Source: an uncultured Faecalibacterium sp. (GTDB lineage Bacteria; Bacillota; Clostridia; Oscillospirales; Ruminococcaceae). From it: DNA of 6,128 bases. The notes beneath the pieces are model-generated. The model saw nothing but the letters and a program-made list of their open reading frames with translations, had not been told where the DNA came from and made no database searches. Position 1 is the first letter of the stretch. The number at the start of each line of letters is the position of its first letter. Where the stretch lies: NCBI GenBank assembly GCA_934518555.1, contig CAKSXW010000076.1, positions 1-6,128 of the forward strand. Reading direction: 5' to 3'. A program made the translations under genes and the position numbers. Shown in pieces: positions 1-6,087 of the stretch.

Positions 1-441
1 GACCGCTTCAACAACCCCTTCGTGAACCACGAGCTCATGAGCATCTCCCTGAACTCCACCTCCAAGTGGAAGGCTCGCAATATGCCCTCCTTCCTGGCTT
101 ACATTGAGGAGCAGAAGCAGCTGCCCAAGTGCCTGACCATGAGCCTGGCTGCCTACATCGCCTTCTACTCCAACGACATCCAGGAGCGCACCGCCGACGG
201 CCTGATCTGCAAGCGTCCTGCCGGCAACACCTACAAGATCCAGGATGACGCCTGGGCTCTGGACTTCTACTACGCCCACAAGGACGACACCGCTGCCCAG
301 CTGGTGCACGCTGTGCTGACCAACACCCAGATGTGGGATCAGGACCTGACTCAGATCCAGGGCCTGGAGGCCGCTGTGCTGGCCGACCTGGAGATGATCC
401 GCACCCAGGGTGCCGAGGCTGCTTACAAGAGCTGCCTGTAA
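1..441 (+). CDS. uxaB: Tagaturonate reductase (altronate oxidoreductase), C-terminal part; 5' end outside window
   Basis: This is the last 146 residues of an NAD-dependent polyol/uronate dehydrogenase, open from base 1 to the TAA at 439-441. UxaB interconverts tagaturonate and altronate in cytoplasmic galacturonate catabolism. The visible part is the helical C-terminal domain of the mannitol dehydrogenase family. The family signature DRFNNPFVNHE followed by SISLNSTSKWKARNMPS starts at the window edge; in this family this stretch contains active-site Asn/His/Lys residues. It continues with LPKCLTMSLAAYIAFY, as in known UxaB proteins. The full protein is normally about 480-490 residues, so the NAD-binding domain lies to the left of the window. 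The next gene encodes the following pathway enzyme, altronate dehydratase, which favours UxaB over mannitol or fructuronate dehydrogenase. An internal GTG at base 22 is in frame but is not the start. Confidence 0.9.
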   Translation, partial: DRFNNPFVNHELMSISLNSTSKWKARNMPSFLAYIEEQKQLPKCLTMSLAAYIAFYSNDIQERTADGLICKRPAGNTYKIQDDAWALDFYYAHKDDTAAQLVHAVLTNTQMWDQDLTQIQGLEAAVLADLEMIRTQGAEAAYKSCL

Positions 442-469
442 GCCTGAAAAATCAACCTACCTGCACAAC

Positions 470-501
470 AAAGGGCTGCTGCTTTGGGCAGCAGCCCTTT
501 T
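470..501 (+). terminator. Perfect 13-bp hairpin with short T run between uxaB and uxaA
   Basis: The left arm AAAGGGCTGCTGC (470-482) pairs perfectly with GCAGCAGCCCTTT (488-500) around a 5-nt loop. T498-T501 ends the stem, and the T run stops there (TTTTGTG). It looks like an intrinsic terminator. Because it lies between two pathway genes, with only 12 bases before the uxaA ribosome binding site, it may be a partial terminator or an RNA-processing or stability hairpin that lowers uxaA relative to uxaB. Confidence 0.75.
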
Positions 502-526
502 GTGCGATACGATAAGGAGAACAACT

Positions 527-2017
527 ATGCCGCAGGCAATTCATATCAGCCCCATGGACAATGTGGTGGTTGCCCTGCACCCCATTGCCAAGGGCACCCT
601 GGTGGAGGTGGACGGCCTGGCCGTCACCGCACTGGAGGATATTCCCCAGGGCCACAAGATGGCCGTGAAGCCCATCCAGAACGGCGAGAACGTCATCAAG
701 TACGGCTTCCCCATTGGCCACGCCACTGCAGACGCCGCCCCCGGCACCTGGATGCACACCCACAACGTGCACACCAACCTGTCCGGCGAGGTGGAGTACA
801 GCTACAACCCGGCCCCGGATCTGGCCCCCCTGCCCAAGGTGGAGCCGGAGACCTTTATGGGCTTCCGCCGCAAGGATGGCCGTGCCGCCATCCGCAACGA
901 GATCTGGATCATCCCCACCGTTGGCTGTGTCAACGACATTGCCAAAAAGATGGTGGCAGACAACCAGGACCTGGTCACCGGCTCCATCGAGGGCCTGTAC
1001 ACCTTTACCCATCCCTTTGGCTGCAGCCAGACCGGCCATGACCATGCCCAGACCCGGAAGCTGCTGGCTGCTCTGGTGCGCCACCCCAATGCTGCTGCCG
1101 TTCTGGTGCTGCATCTGGGCTGCGAGAACCTGCAGCACGACCAGTTCGTGGAGGAGCTGGGAGACTACGACCACGACCGGGTCAAGTTCCTGACCTGCCA
1201 GGACGTGGAGGACGAGTTTGCCGCAGCCCGTGACATCCTGAAAGAGCTGGCTGCCTATGCAGGACAGTTTGAGCGTCAGCCCATCCCCGTGTCTGAGCTG
1301 GTGGTGGGCATGAAGTGCGGCGGCTCCGACGGCCTGTCCGGCATTACTGCCAACCCCACCATCGGCCGCTTCTCCGACATGATGGGCCAGCGTGGCGGTT
1401 CCACCGTCCTGACCGAGGTGCCGGAGATGTTCGGTGCCGAGGGCTTCCTCATGGACCGCTGCATCAACCAGGAAGTGTTCAGCAAGGCCGAGCACATGAT
1501 CAACGGCTTCAAGGAATACTTTATCAGTCACAACGAGGTGGTGTACGACAACCCCTCTCCGGGCAACAAGGCCGGCGGCATCACCACCCTGGAGGACAAG
1601 AGCTGCGGCTGTGTCCAGAAGGGCGGCACCGCTCCCATCATGGACGTTATCGGCTACGGTGACCCTGTGGTGACCAAGGGCCTGAATATGCTCTACGGCC
1701 CCGGCAACGACCTGGTGTCCGCCACTGCCATGACGGCAGCTGGTGCCCACCTGATCCTGTTCTCCACCGGCCGTGGCACCCCCTTCTCCGCTCCGGCTCC
1801 CACCCTGAAGATCTCTACCAACACGCCGCTGGCAGAGAAAAAGGGCGGCTGGATCGACTTTAACACCGGCGTCATCGCTGACGGCGAAAAGACCATCGAC
1901 GAGGCTGCAAAGGACCTGCTGGACCTGGTAATCCGGGTGGCCAGCGGCCAGCAGACCAAGGCGGAAAAGCACGGCTTCCGGGAGATCTCCATCTTCAAGG
2001 ACGGCGTGGTTCTGTAA
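527..2017 (+). CDS. uxaA: Altronate dehydratase
   Basis: The 496-residue product dehydrates D-altronate to 2-keto-3-deoxy-D-gluconate in the cytoplasm, the step after UxaB. Its length matches the family (about 495). An N-terminal SAF domain (roughly residues 1-100) carries the HTHN motif (His77, His79). The large dehydratase domain follows, with MGFRRKDGRAAIRNE (111-125), HPFGCSQTGHDHA (162-174), LHLGCEN (195-201), GMKCGGSDGLSGITANP (261-277) and DKSCGCVQKGG (357-367). Cys134, Cys166, Cys199, Cys264, Cys360 and Cys362 are candidate ligands or conserved positions; the family is known to need iron. The start is ATG 527 because AAGGAG (514-519) lies 7 bases upstream and the N-terminus aligns with the SAF domain. 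The upstream in-frame ATG at 410 would overlap uxaB. Galactarate dehydratase (GarD) is a relative, but the uxaB neighbour and the length favour UxaA. Confidence 0.95.
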   Translation: MPQAIHISPMDNVVVALHPIAKGTLVEVDGLAVTALEDIPQGHKMAVKPIQNGENVIKYGFPIGHATADAAPGTWMHTHNVHTNLSGEVEYSYNPAPDLAPLPKVEPETFMGFRRKDGRAAIRNEIWIIPTVGCVNDIAKKMVADNQDLVTGSIEGLYTFTHPFGCSQTGHDHAQTRKLLAALVRHPNAAAVLVLHLGCENLQHDQFVEELGDYDHDRVKFLTCQDVEDEFAAARDILKELAAYAGQFERQPIPVSELVVGMKCGGSDGLSGITANPTIGRFSDMMGQRGGSTVLTEVPEMFGAEGFLMDRCINQEVFSKAEHMINGFKEYFISHNEVVYDNPSPGNKAGGITTLEDKSCGCVQKGGTAPIMDVIGYGDPVVTKGLNMLYGPGNDLVSATAMTAAGAHLILFSTGRGTPFSAPAPTLKISTNTPLAEKKGGWIDFNTGVIADGEKTIDEAAKDLLDLVIRVASGQQTKAEKHGFREISIFKDGVVL

Positions 2018-2022
2018 CGGAA

Positions 2023-2066
2023 AAAAAGGGCTGCTGTACGGCAAGGGGCTGTACGGCGGCCTTTTT
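2023..2066 (+). terminator. Intrinsic terminator after uxaA
   Basis: The left arm 2023-2039 (AAAAAGGGCTGCTGTAC) pairs with 2051-2066 (GTACGGCGGCCTTTTT) around an 11-nt loop, with one bulged G and two G-U pairs. It begins 5 bases after the uxaA stop and ends in five T residues. The left arm shares AAAGGGCTGCTG with the hairpin upstream of uxaA. Confidence 0.8.
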
Positions 2067-2090
2067 GTGCATAAAAAGAAAGTGCAAGGG

Positions 2091-2252
2091 ATGCTGGGTG
2101 CAAATGGTGTGCTGCTGTTGACACTGCTGTTTTATGCAGGTATCATTTATGGTGTAGTACAACGGATCAAGTATTTTGTCCGCTACGGCATCGACTACTA
2201 CTTCCAAAAGCTGGAGGCACAGCAGTCGGAGCGGACCCAGCACAAGGAATGA
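2091..2252 (+). CDS. Possible small single-pass membrane protein, unknown function
   Basis: This short open frame ends at TGA 2250-2252. Read from ATG 2091 it gives 53 residues. One hydrophobic segment (about residues 6-23, GVLLLTLLFYAGIIYGVV) is followed by a basic, aromatic stretch (QRIKYFVRYGIDYYFQK) and a polar tail, a layout typical of small inner-membrane proteins with a cytoplasmic C-terminus. In-frame GTGs at 2067 (adding MHKKKVQG) and 2082 are alternatives. No start has a good ribosome binding site: AAGGG directly abuts ATG 2091, and GTG 2067 sits on the end of the uxaA terminator. A promoter-like sequence lies inside the frame (2118-2146), so the frame could instead be untranslated spacer. 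I do not recognise a family. Support is the amino-acid composition and the 43 bases separating it from the next start codon. Confidence 0.42.
   Translation: MLGANGVLLLTLLFYAGIIYGVVQRIKYFVRYGIDYYFQKLEAQQSERTQHKE
2118..2146 (+). promoter_or_regulatory. Near-consensus sigma-70/SigA promoter for the epimerase gene
   Basis: TTGACA (2118-2123, perfect -35) is separated by 17 bases from TATCAT (2141-2146, five of six matches to TATAAT). Transcription would start near 2153 and give a leader of about 140 bases before the epimerase ATG at 2296. It lies downstream of the uxaA terminator, which fits an independent transcription unit. It also lies inside the possible small ORF, so chance similarity in hydrophobic codons is an alternative. 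Confidence 0.6.
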
Positions 2253-2295
2253 CCCCACCGGGGAGACCCGATGGGCCAACATAGGAGGTTTACTT

Positions 2296-3177
2296 ATGAA
2301 TCAGATCACCACCCGTTACATCACTGAAAACGGCGCCTGCTACGAGCAGTATGTCATCTCCGACCCGGTGGCCAAGACCGAGCTGGTCATCACCCCGGAG
2401 CGGGGCGGCATGATCACCGGCTTTACCCTGAATGGCGACGAGTACATCTGGACCCGCCGCCCCAACTTCTCGGAGTGCAATCGTCCTCGTTTTGGCGTGC
2501 CGGTGCTGTTCCCCAGCTGCGGCAACCCGGACGGCGGCGTGCACCTCTTTGACGGCAAGGCCTACCCCATGGAGACCCACGGCCTTGCAGACCTGTGCGC
2601 CTGGGAAGTGGACAGCGTGGGCCCCGACGGCGTGACCCTGGTGCTGGAGTCCACCCCTCTCACCAAGTTCCTCTATCCCTTCGATTTCACCCTGCTGCTG
2701 AACTACAACCTGGAGGGCAACAAGGCCGTCATCGACATGACCGTCATCAACGAGGGCGATACGGATATGCCCTTCAGCTTTGGCTACCACCCCTACTTTA
2801 TGGCCTCTCAGCTGGAGAACGTGGACTTTGACATCCACTGCGCCACCTGCTCTGAGAACGCCAAGGGCCAGCAGCCTGCCGCCCCGGAAAAGATCACCCT
2901 GACCCGGAAGGAAGGGGCTGACAACAGCATCCGCCTGATGACCGGCGTGGAGTTCCCCATGACCTTCACCGACAAGGGCAACGGCCACAAGGTGACGGTG
3001 GACGCCGACGAAACCTTTGACAAGGGCGTGCTGTGGCAGCAGGATGCAGAGAACTTTGTCTGCATGGAGCCCTGGAACGGCTGGGCCAACAGCGTCAACG
3101 AGGAGGGCCGCCACGAGGTGCTGGAGCCGGACGAGGCCATGACCAGCCAGTGGAGCATTACCATCGAGAAGGTCTGA
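2296..3177 (+). CDS. Aldose 1-epimerase (mutarotase) family protein
   Basis: The 293-residue product belongs to the galactose mutarotase-like fold, which interconverts alpha and beta anomers of sugars or sugar phosphates in the cytoplasm. Visible family features are RGGMITGF (36-43), RPRFGVPVLFPSCGN (63-77), THGL (His95), FGYHPYF (162-168, catalytic-type His165) and CMEPWNGW (256-263, catalytic-type Glu258). The RFGVPVLFPSCG and HGL arrangement resembles the subgroup typified by cyanobacterial Slr1438 more than classical GalM, so the substrate is unknown; a hexose or hexose phosphate is plausible. The ATG at 2296 is chosen because AGGAGG (2283-2288) sits 7 bases upstream; an earlier in-frame ATG at 2176 would only add sequence from the small-ORF region. 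Proximity to uxaBA suggests a role in sugar use, but a separate promoter and terminators isolate it. Confidence 0.9.
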   Translation: MNQITTRYITENGACYEQYVISDPVAKTELVITPERGGMITGFTLNGDEYIWTRRPNFSECNRPRFGVPVLFPSCGNPDGGVHLFDGKAYPMETHGLADLCAWEVDSVGPDGVTLVLESTPLTKFLYPFDFTLLLNYNLEGNKAVIDMTVINEGDTDMPFSFGYHPYFMASQLENVDFDIHCATCSENAKGQQPAAPEKITLTRKEGADNSIRLMTGVEFPMTFTDKGNGHKVTVDADETFDKGVLWQQDAENFVCMEPWNGWANSVNEEGRHEVLEPDEAMTSQWSITIEKV

Positions 3178-3191
3178 ACTGCCAAAACCTA

Positions 3192-3234
3192 AAAACGCCC
3201 CGTACAAAAGCATTTGCTTTGTACGGGGCGTTTT
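3192..3234. terminator. Bidirectional terminator between convergent genes
   Basis: A perfect 17-bp stem (3192-3208 with 3218-3234) has a 9-nt loop. It carries AAAA on the left and TTTT on the right, so it ends in a T run on both strands. It lies 14 bases after the epimerase stop and 15 bases after the minus-strand peptidase stop, and so serves both genes. Confidence 0.9.
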
Positions 3235-3249
3235 GCGTTTAGAGGAGAA

Positions 3250-4941
3250 TCAGACCTGATGGGCTTCCAGCCACTGGGTCATCTGCTGGGCAATGCCCTT
3301 GACGCTGCCCTCCTCAAAGGGCACCTTCAGGCCGGCAGTTTCCAGCAGCTCGGTGTAGCTGGCAAGGCCGGCCCGGCGCACCAGCTTCAGGTAACGCTGC
3401 CAGGCGTCCTGGTGGTCCTTCAGGCTCAGCAGGAAGAACTGCAGGGCAGCCATGGTGGACAGGCAGTAGTCGATATAGTAGAAGGGGCACTCGTAGATAT
3501 GGAGCTGACGCTGCCAGCCGGCACCCCGGCCATAGAAGGGCAGGTTGTCGAAGTCGATCCAGGGGCGGTACTTCTTTTCCAGCTTCAGCCACTCAGCGTT
3601 GCGCTGGTCCGGGGTCAGGTCCGGGTTCTGGTACATGATGTGCTGGAACTCGTCCACAGCGCAGCCGTAGGCCAGGAACACAAAGCTGTCCTCAGCGTGG
3701 AGCAGGGCATACTTCTCGGTGTCCTTGCCAAACAGCAGGTGGTGCCAGGGGGCAGTGAGGAACTCCATGGCCATGGAGTGGATCTCAGCACTTTCCATGG
3801 CAGGGCACTCCAGGTCTGCAGGCACATGAGGGTCACGCTGGGCCACATAGCCCTCAAAGGCGTGGCCGCACTCGTGGGTCAGCACGTCCACGTCGCCGGA
3901 GGTATCGTTCCAGTTGGCAAAGATGAAGGGGGCCTTGTAGCTGGGCAGGCTGGTCATGTAGCCGCCGGACATCTTGCCGGGGCGGCTCTCCACGTCAAAC
4001 AGCTCGTTGTCCTGCATAAAGTCGATGAACTCGGCGGTCTCGGGGCTCAGCTCATGATACATGGTCCGGGCAGCATCCATACGGGCCTGGTACCCCGGGA
4101 TGGGCTTGGGGTTGCCGTCCTTAAAGATGATGGGTAGGTCCGTGAAGGTGGGGTGGGGGATGCCGGTGCGCTTGGCACGCATGGCCATGACCTTTTGCAG
4201 CTCAGGCACCACGTCCCGGGCCACCTGGTCCCGGAAGGCCTGGATCTCAGCCTGACCGTAGCCGATGCGGTTCATCCGCACATAGGACAGCTGGCTGTAG
4301 TCCTTGTAGCCCAGCACCTGGGCCTGCTGGTTCAGGTTTTTGACGATCTGGGTGTACAGCTGGTCCAGCTCCTCCCGGTGGGCGTCAAAATAGCCAGCCT
4401 CGGCCTCGTAGGCGGCCCGGCGCACGGCAGGGTCCAGGTCCTCTTTGTAGGGGCCCAGCTGGGGGATGGTGAGCTGCTTGCCGTCCAGCTCCACCAGGGC
4501 ACCGCCGTAGATCTGCTGGTATTGGCTGACCAGGGCGTTGAAGGCCTTTTGCAGCTCCACGGTGCGGTCGTCCATGCCCAGCACGGCGTTTTTCATGCCG
4601 GCCACACAGGTGGTGCCAAAGTGGCTTGTCAGGGCGTCCACATGGGGGTTGGACAAAAATGCCCGGCTGATCTCCACCTGGGCGTTGGCCACCGCAGGGC
4701 CGTTGGCGTCAAAAAAGTCCTGCTCCGCCTTCCAATGGGCGTCCCGGGTGTCGCAGGTATAGTGGATGTTGGCCAGCTGGGAGGCAGTGGTGTAATCGGC
4801 AAAGGCACGGCTCTGCTCGTAGTACAAAGCCACCAGGGCGTCGCCGTCCGGGGCGGCGGCAGCCCGGGCCGCCAGGGTCTGGCAGGTGGCCAGCAGGGCG
4901 TTGATGTCCGGGCGGGTGTAGGTCATTTCATGGAACTTCAT
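3250..4941 (-). CDS. M3-family oligoendopeptidase (PepF-like zinc metallopeptidase)
   Basis: The 563-residue product is predicted to be a cytoplasmic zinc peptidase that cuts short peptides. The M3 signature HECGH is at residues 356-360 (His356 and His360 as zinc ligands, Glu357 as catalytic base). Glu386 in SAEIHSMAMEF is the likely third zinc ligand, by comparison with thimet oligopeptidase. Downstream, GRGAGWQRQLHIYECPFYYIDY (from residue 471) matches the conserved substrate-side His/Tyr region. No signal peptide is visible. The start at 4941 gives MKFHEMTYTRPD, the usual N-terminus of this group, with AAAGGA (minus strand, 4958-4953) 11 bases upstream. The frame stays open to an ATG at 5016, but that extension lacks family resemblance and a ribosome binding site. 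Length fits the M3 oligoendopeptidase group (about 560). The gene is convergent with the epimerase and divergent from folT. Confidence 0.93.
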   Translation of the reverse strand: MKFHEMTYTRPDINALLATCQTLAARAAAAPDGDALVALYYEQSRAFADYTTASQLANIHYTCDTRDAHWKAEQDFFDANGPAVANAQVEISRAFLSNPHVDALTSHFGTTCVAGMKNAVLGMDDRTVELQKAFNALVSQYQQIYGGALVELDGKQLTIPQLGPYKEDLDPAVRRAAYEAEAGYFDAHREELDQLYTQIVKNLNQQAQVLGYKDYSQLSYVRMNRIGYGQAEIQAFRDQVARDVVPELQKVMAMRAKRTGIPHPTFTDLPIIFKDGNPKPIPGYQARMDAARTMYHELSPETAEFIDFMQDNELFDVESRPGKMSGGYMTSLPSYKAPFIFANWNDTSGDVDVLTHECGHAFEGYVAQRDPHVPADLECPAMESAEIHSMAMEFLTAPWHHLLFGKDTEKYALLHAEDSFVFLAYGCAVDEFQHIMYQNPDLTPDQRNAEWLKLEKKYRPWIDFDNLPFYGRGAGWQRQLHIYECPFYYIDYCLSTMAALQFFLLSLKDHQDAWQRYLKLVRRAGLASYTELLETAGLKVPFEEGSVKGIAQQMTQWLEAHQV

Positions 4942-5090
4942 GGAAAAAACAGTCCTTTCCGGGAGAAAACTCCCCAAATGTGGATAGTATGCCCATCTTA
5001 CCACGTTCCACCGCAAAAGAAAAGAGGCCCCAGGCCGAAACTATGCACCATGGCCAAAAAATAACCGGGAGTTTTGGTAAAGCTGTGGAA

Positions 5091-5106
5091 TCCTGCAATT
5101 GCAGGA
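5091..5106. promoter_or_regulatory. 16-bp perfect palindrome over the folT -35 region (possible operator)
   Basis: TCCTGCAATTGCAGGA reads identically on both strands, and the symmetry stops at the next base on each side. Its right half contains the proposed -35 hexamer TTGCAG (5099-5104). A protein bound here would block polymerase. It also lies between the divergent peptidase and folT genes, so it could act on either. No regulator is visible in the window; function is inferred from position and symmetry only. Confidence 0.4.
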
Positions 5107-5127
5107 CCGGGGCAAAACGATTATAAT
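5099..5127 (+). promoter_or_regulatory. Predicted folT promoter
   Basis: A perfect TATAAT (-10) at 5122-5127 lies 17 bases after a weak -35, TTGCAG (5099-5104). The expected start near 5133-5135 coincides with the first bases of the riboswitch aptamer, which supports it. Confidence 0.65.
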
Positions 5128-5135
5128 AAAAGCAT

Positions 5136-5233
5136 CAACAGAGTAAGATCCTGTGCGTTAAGTGCCGCATCAACGGGGAGTTGTGCTGCGGACGAAGGGA
5201 ACACCGCGGTACAGGATCTGCATCCCGCTGCTG
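5136..5233 (+). ncRNA. THF (tetrahydrofolate) riboswitch aptamer
   Basis: The sequence carries the conserved blocks of the THF riboswitch class in order: GAGTA (5141-5145), GCGTTAAGTG (5155-5164), ACGGGGAGTTGT (5173-5184), ACGAA (5192-5196), CGCGGT (5205-5210) and GCATCCCGCT (5220-5229). P2 is a perfect 9-bp helix, AGATCCTGT (5146-5154) with ACAGGATCT (5211-5219). P3 contains CCGCA (5165-5169) with TGCGG. P1 is formed by CAACAG (5136-5141) and CTGCTG (5228-5233) with one mismatch. THF riboswitches typically precede folT in Firmicutes and lower expression when reduced folates bind. The downstream intrinsic terminator suggests transcriptional control here. Confidence 0.93.
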
Positions 5234-5242
5234 CATGGACTT

Positions 5243-5274
5243 GGGTGCAGGCGAGACGGCCTGCCGCCTTGCCC
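5243..5274 (+). other. Linker hairpin between THF aptamer and terminator
   Basis: GCAGGC (5247-5252) pairs with GCCTGC (5259-5264) around a 6-nt loop, and GGG (5243-5245) can pair with CCC (5272-5274) outside it. The same GGGTGCAG (5243-5250) can instead pair with CTGCA-T-CCC (5218-5226) at the 3' edge of the aptamer. That makes it a candidate switching element, though no complete antiterminator was found. Confidence 0.45.
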
Positions 5275-5296
5275 GGAAGTGAAAGTTGTTGGATTC

Positions 5297-5337
5297 ACGC
5301 CCTCCTTTGTGCGGTTTGTCGTACAGGAGGGCGTTTT
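5297..5337 (+). terminator. Intrinsic terminator of the folT riboswitch leader
   Basis: ACGCCCTCCT (5297-5306) pairs perfectly with AGGAGGGCGT (5325-5334), and the stem ends in TTTT (5334-5337), followed by GTGTTT. An inner GTGC/GTAC pairing (5309-5312 with 5321-5324) extends it. It lies between the THF aptamer and the folT ribosome binding site, as expected for an expression platform. Confidence 0.85.
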
Positions 5338-5382
5338 GTGTTTGCCCTGCTGCCGGTTCCTTTTTTAAGGAGGACAATTGAT

Positions 5383-5901
5383 ATGGAACACAACACATCC
5401 AAGACCCAAGTGCGTACCCTGGTGATGCTGGCCCTGCTGGTGGCTATGAGCATCGTGTTTGGCCGGGTGCTGACCATCTCCACCGGCTTTGTCCGGTTCA
5501 ACCTGGGCAGCCTGCCGGTGCTGCTGGCGGCTTTGTTGTTCGGGCCCTGGGCCGGGTTTGCAGTAGGGGCTGTGGCCGATATCATCGGCGGCGTGCTGGC
5601 TGGCTATGCCATCAACCCCCTGATCACCCTGGGGGCAGCTGCCATCGGCCTAGTGGCAGGCTATGCCTGGCAAAAGCTGCCCCAGGGCAGCACCGGCCTG
5701 CGGCTGGGCACCAGTGTGCTGCTGGGGCATTTTGTAGGCTCCATGGTCATCAACTCTCTGGCTCTGCGGATCTTTTACGGCTACGCCTGGGGGGTGCTGC
5801 TGGCCCGCATCCCCAACGCCCTGGTGCTCAGCGTGGTGAACACGGTGCTGCTGCGGGTGCTGCTGGAGAACCGCAGCCTCATGAAGCTGGCAAAAAAGTA
5901 A
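5383..5901 (+). CDS. folT: Folate ECF transporter S component (FolT)
   Basis: The 172-residue hydrophobic protein is predicted to be the substrate-binding membrane subunit of an energy-coupling-factor transporter, capturing folate and working with shared EcfA/EcfA'/EcfT subunits encoded elsewhere. About six membrane segments are visible, roughly residues 11-29, 43-57, 58-76, 79-96, 108-128 and 134-160. Family-like motifs include RFNLGSLPV (38-46) followed by FGPWAGFAVGAVADIIG (53-69), and ARIPNAL (141-147) in the last helix region. Length (about 170) is normal for S components. The start at 5383 has AAGGAGGA (5367-5374) 8 bases upstream; the frame stays open to 5074, but that would read through the riboswitch. 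The THF riboswitch directly upstream makes folate the most likely substrate over other vitamins. Confidence 0.92.
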   Translation: MEHNTSKTQVRTLVMLALLVAMSIVFGRVLTISTGFVRFNLGSLPVLLAALLFGPWAGFAVGAVADIIGGVLAGYAINPLITLGAAAIGLVAGYAWQKLPQGSTGLRLGTSVLLGHFVGSMVINSLALRIFYGYAWGVLLARIPNALVLSVVNTVLLRVLLENRSLMKLAKK

Positions 5902-5916
5902 GGGGATCCCATTGAA

Positions 5917-5953
5917 AATGGTCTCCGCTGCGCTCTGACCATCTTCAGAGGAA
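5917..5953 (+). repeat. 37-nt stem-loop repeat, copy 1
   Basis: ATGGTC (5918-5923) pairs with GACCAT (5937-5942) around the 13-nt loop TCCGCTGCGCTCT. It matches the inverted copy at 6124-6088 at 31 of 37 positions without gaps, including a 15-base perfect core (5923-5937). It starts 15 bases after the folT stop codon. An alternative local hairpin, CTCTGA/TCAGAG (5933-5938 with 5945-5950), is also possible. Confidence 0.75.
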
Positions 5954-5968
5954 TTATAGTTTTATATT

Positions 5969-6009
5969 GCAATTCAGGAAAATCTGCGGATTTTCCTGAA
6001 TTGCCTTTT
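5969..6009 (+). terminator. 16-bp hairpin with UGCG tetraloop; folT terminator
   Basis: GCAATTCAGGAAAATC (5969-5984) pairs perfectly with GATTTTCCTGAATTGC (5989-6004) around TGCG, followed by CTTTT (6005-6009). The closing C-G pair with UGCG fits the very stable UNCG tetraloop class. A T run exists only on the plus-strand side, so it is directed at folT transcripts. Confidence 0.8.
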
Positions 6010-6030
6010 CCCTCTGCGACCCCTCCTGTG

Positions 6031-6071
6031 AAAAAGGGGTTCTGAAAAGCCCGCAGGCTTTTCAGAACCCC
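6031..6071 (-). terminator. 16-bp hairpin with UGCG tetraloop; terminator for a minus-strand gene beyond the right edge
   Basis: GGGGTTCTGAAAAGCC (6036-6051) pairs perfectly with 6056-6071 around a 4-nt loop that reads TGCG on the minus strand. On that strand the stem is followed at once by TTTTT (6035-6031). On the plus strand A-rich sequence follows it, so it points leftward. No gene for it is inside the window. Confidence 0.75.
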
Positions 6072-6087
6072 AAAATAAAAATCTTTT

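Noticed and set aside
452..2044. Long minus-strand open frame opposite uxaA (530 codons)
   Set aside because: It mirrors the strongly recognised uxaA frame. Its composition is a low-complexity mix of Gly, Val, His and Ala, typical of the complement of a G/C-third-position-biased gene, and no family is recognisable.
2176..2295. Earlier ATG for the epimerase
   Set aside because: It lacks a good ribosome binding site and family similarity, whereas ATG 2296 follows AGGAGG at ideal spacing.
2290..3213. Minus-strand open frame opposite the epimerase gene
   Set aside because: It is a shadow of a gene with clear mutarotase motifs and its own ribosome binding site, and it runs through the terminator.
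4942..5016. 25-residue N-terminal extension of the peptidase
   Set aside because: The family N-terminus begins at MKFHEM. The upstream ATG lacks a ribosome binding site, and the extension overlaps the likely promoter and leader region.
3214..5064. Two plus-strand open frames (3214-4137 and 4153-5064) opposite the peptidase
   Set aside because: Both are complements of the HECGH-containing M3 peptidase. They have Val/Gly/His/Gln-rich shadow composition and no plausible start context.
4942..5090. Minus-strand promoter for the peptidase
   Set aside because: Only weak candidates are visible, such as TAAGAT and CATACT with poor or badly spaced -35 partners, so no position could be supported. I see nothing else in this stretch.
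5074..5382. Extended folT frame starting at 5074
   Set aside because: It would translate the promoter, THF riboswitch and terminator. The ATG at 5383 has a strong AAGGAGGA.
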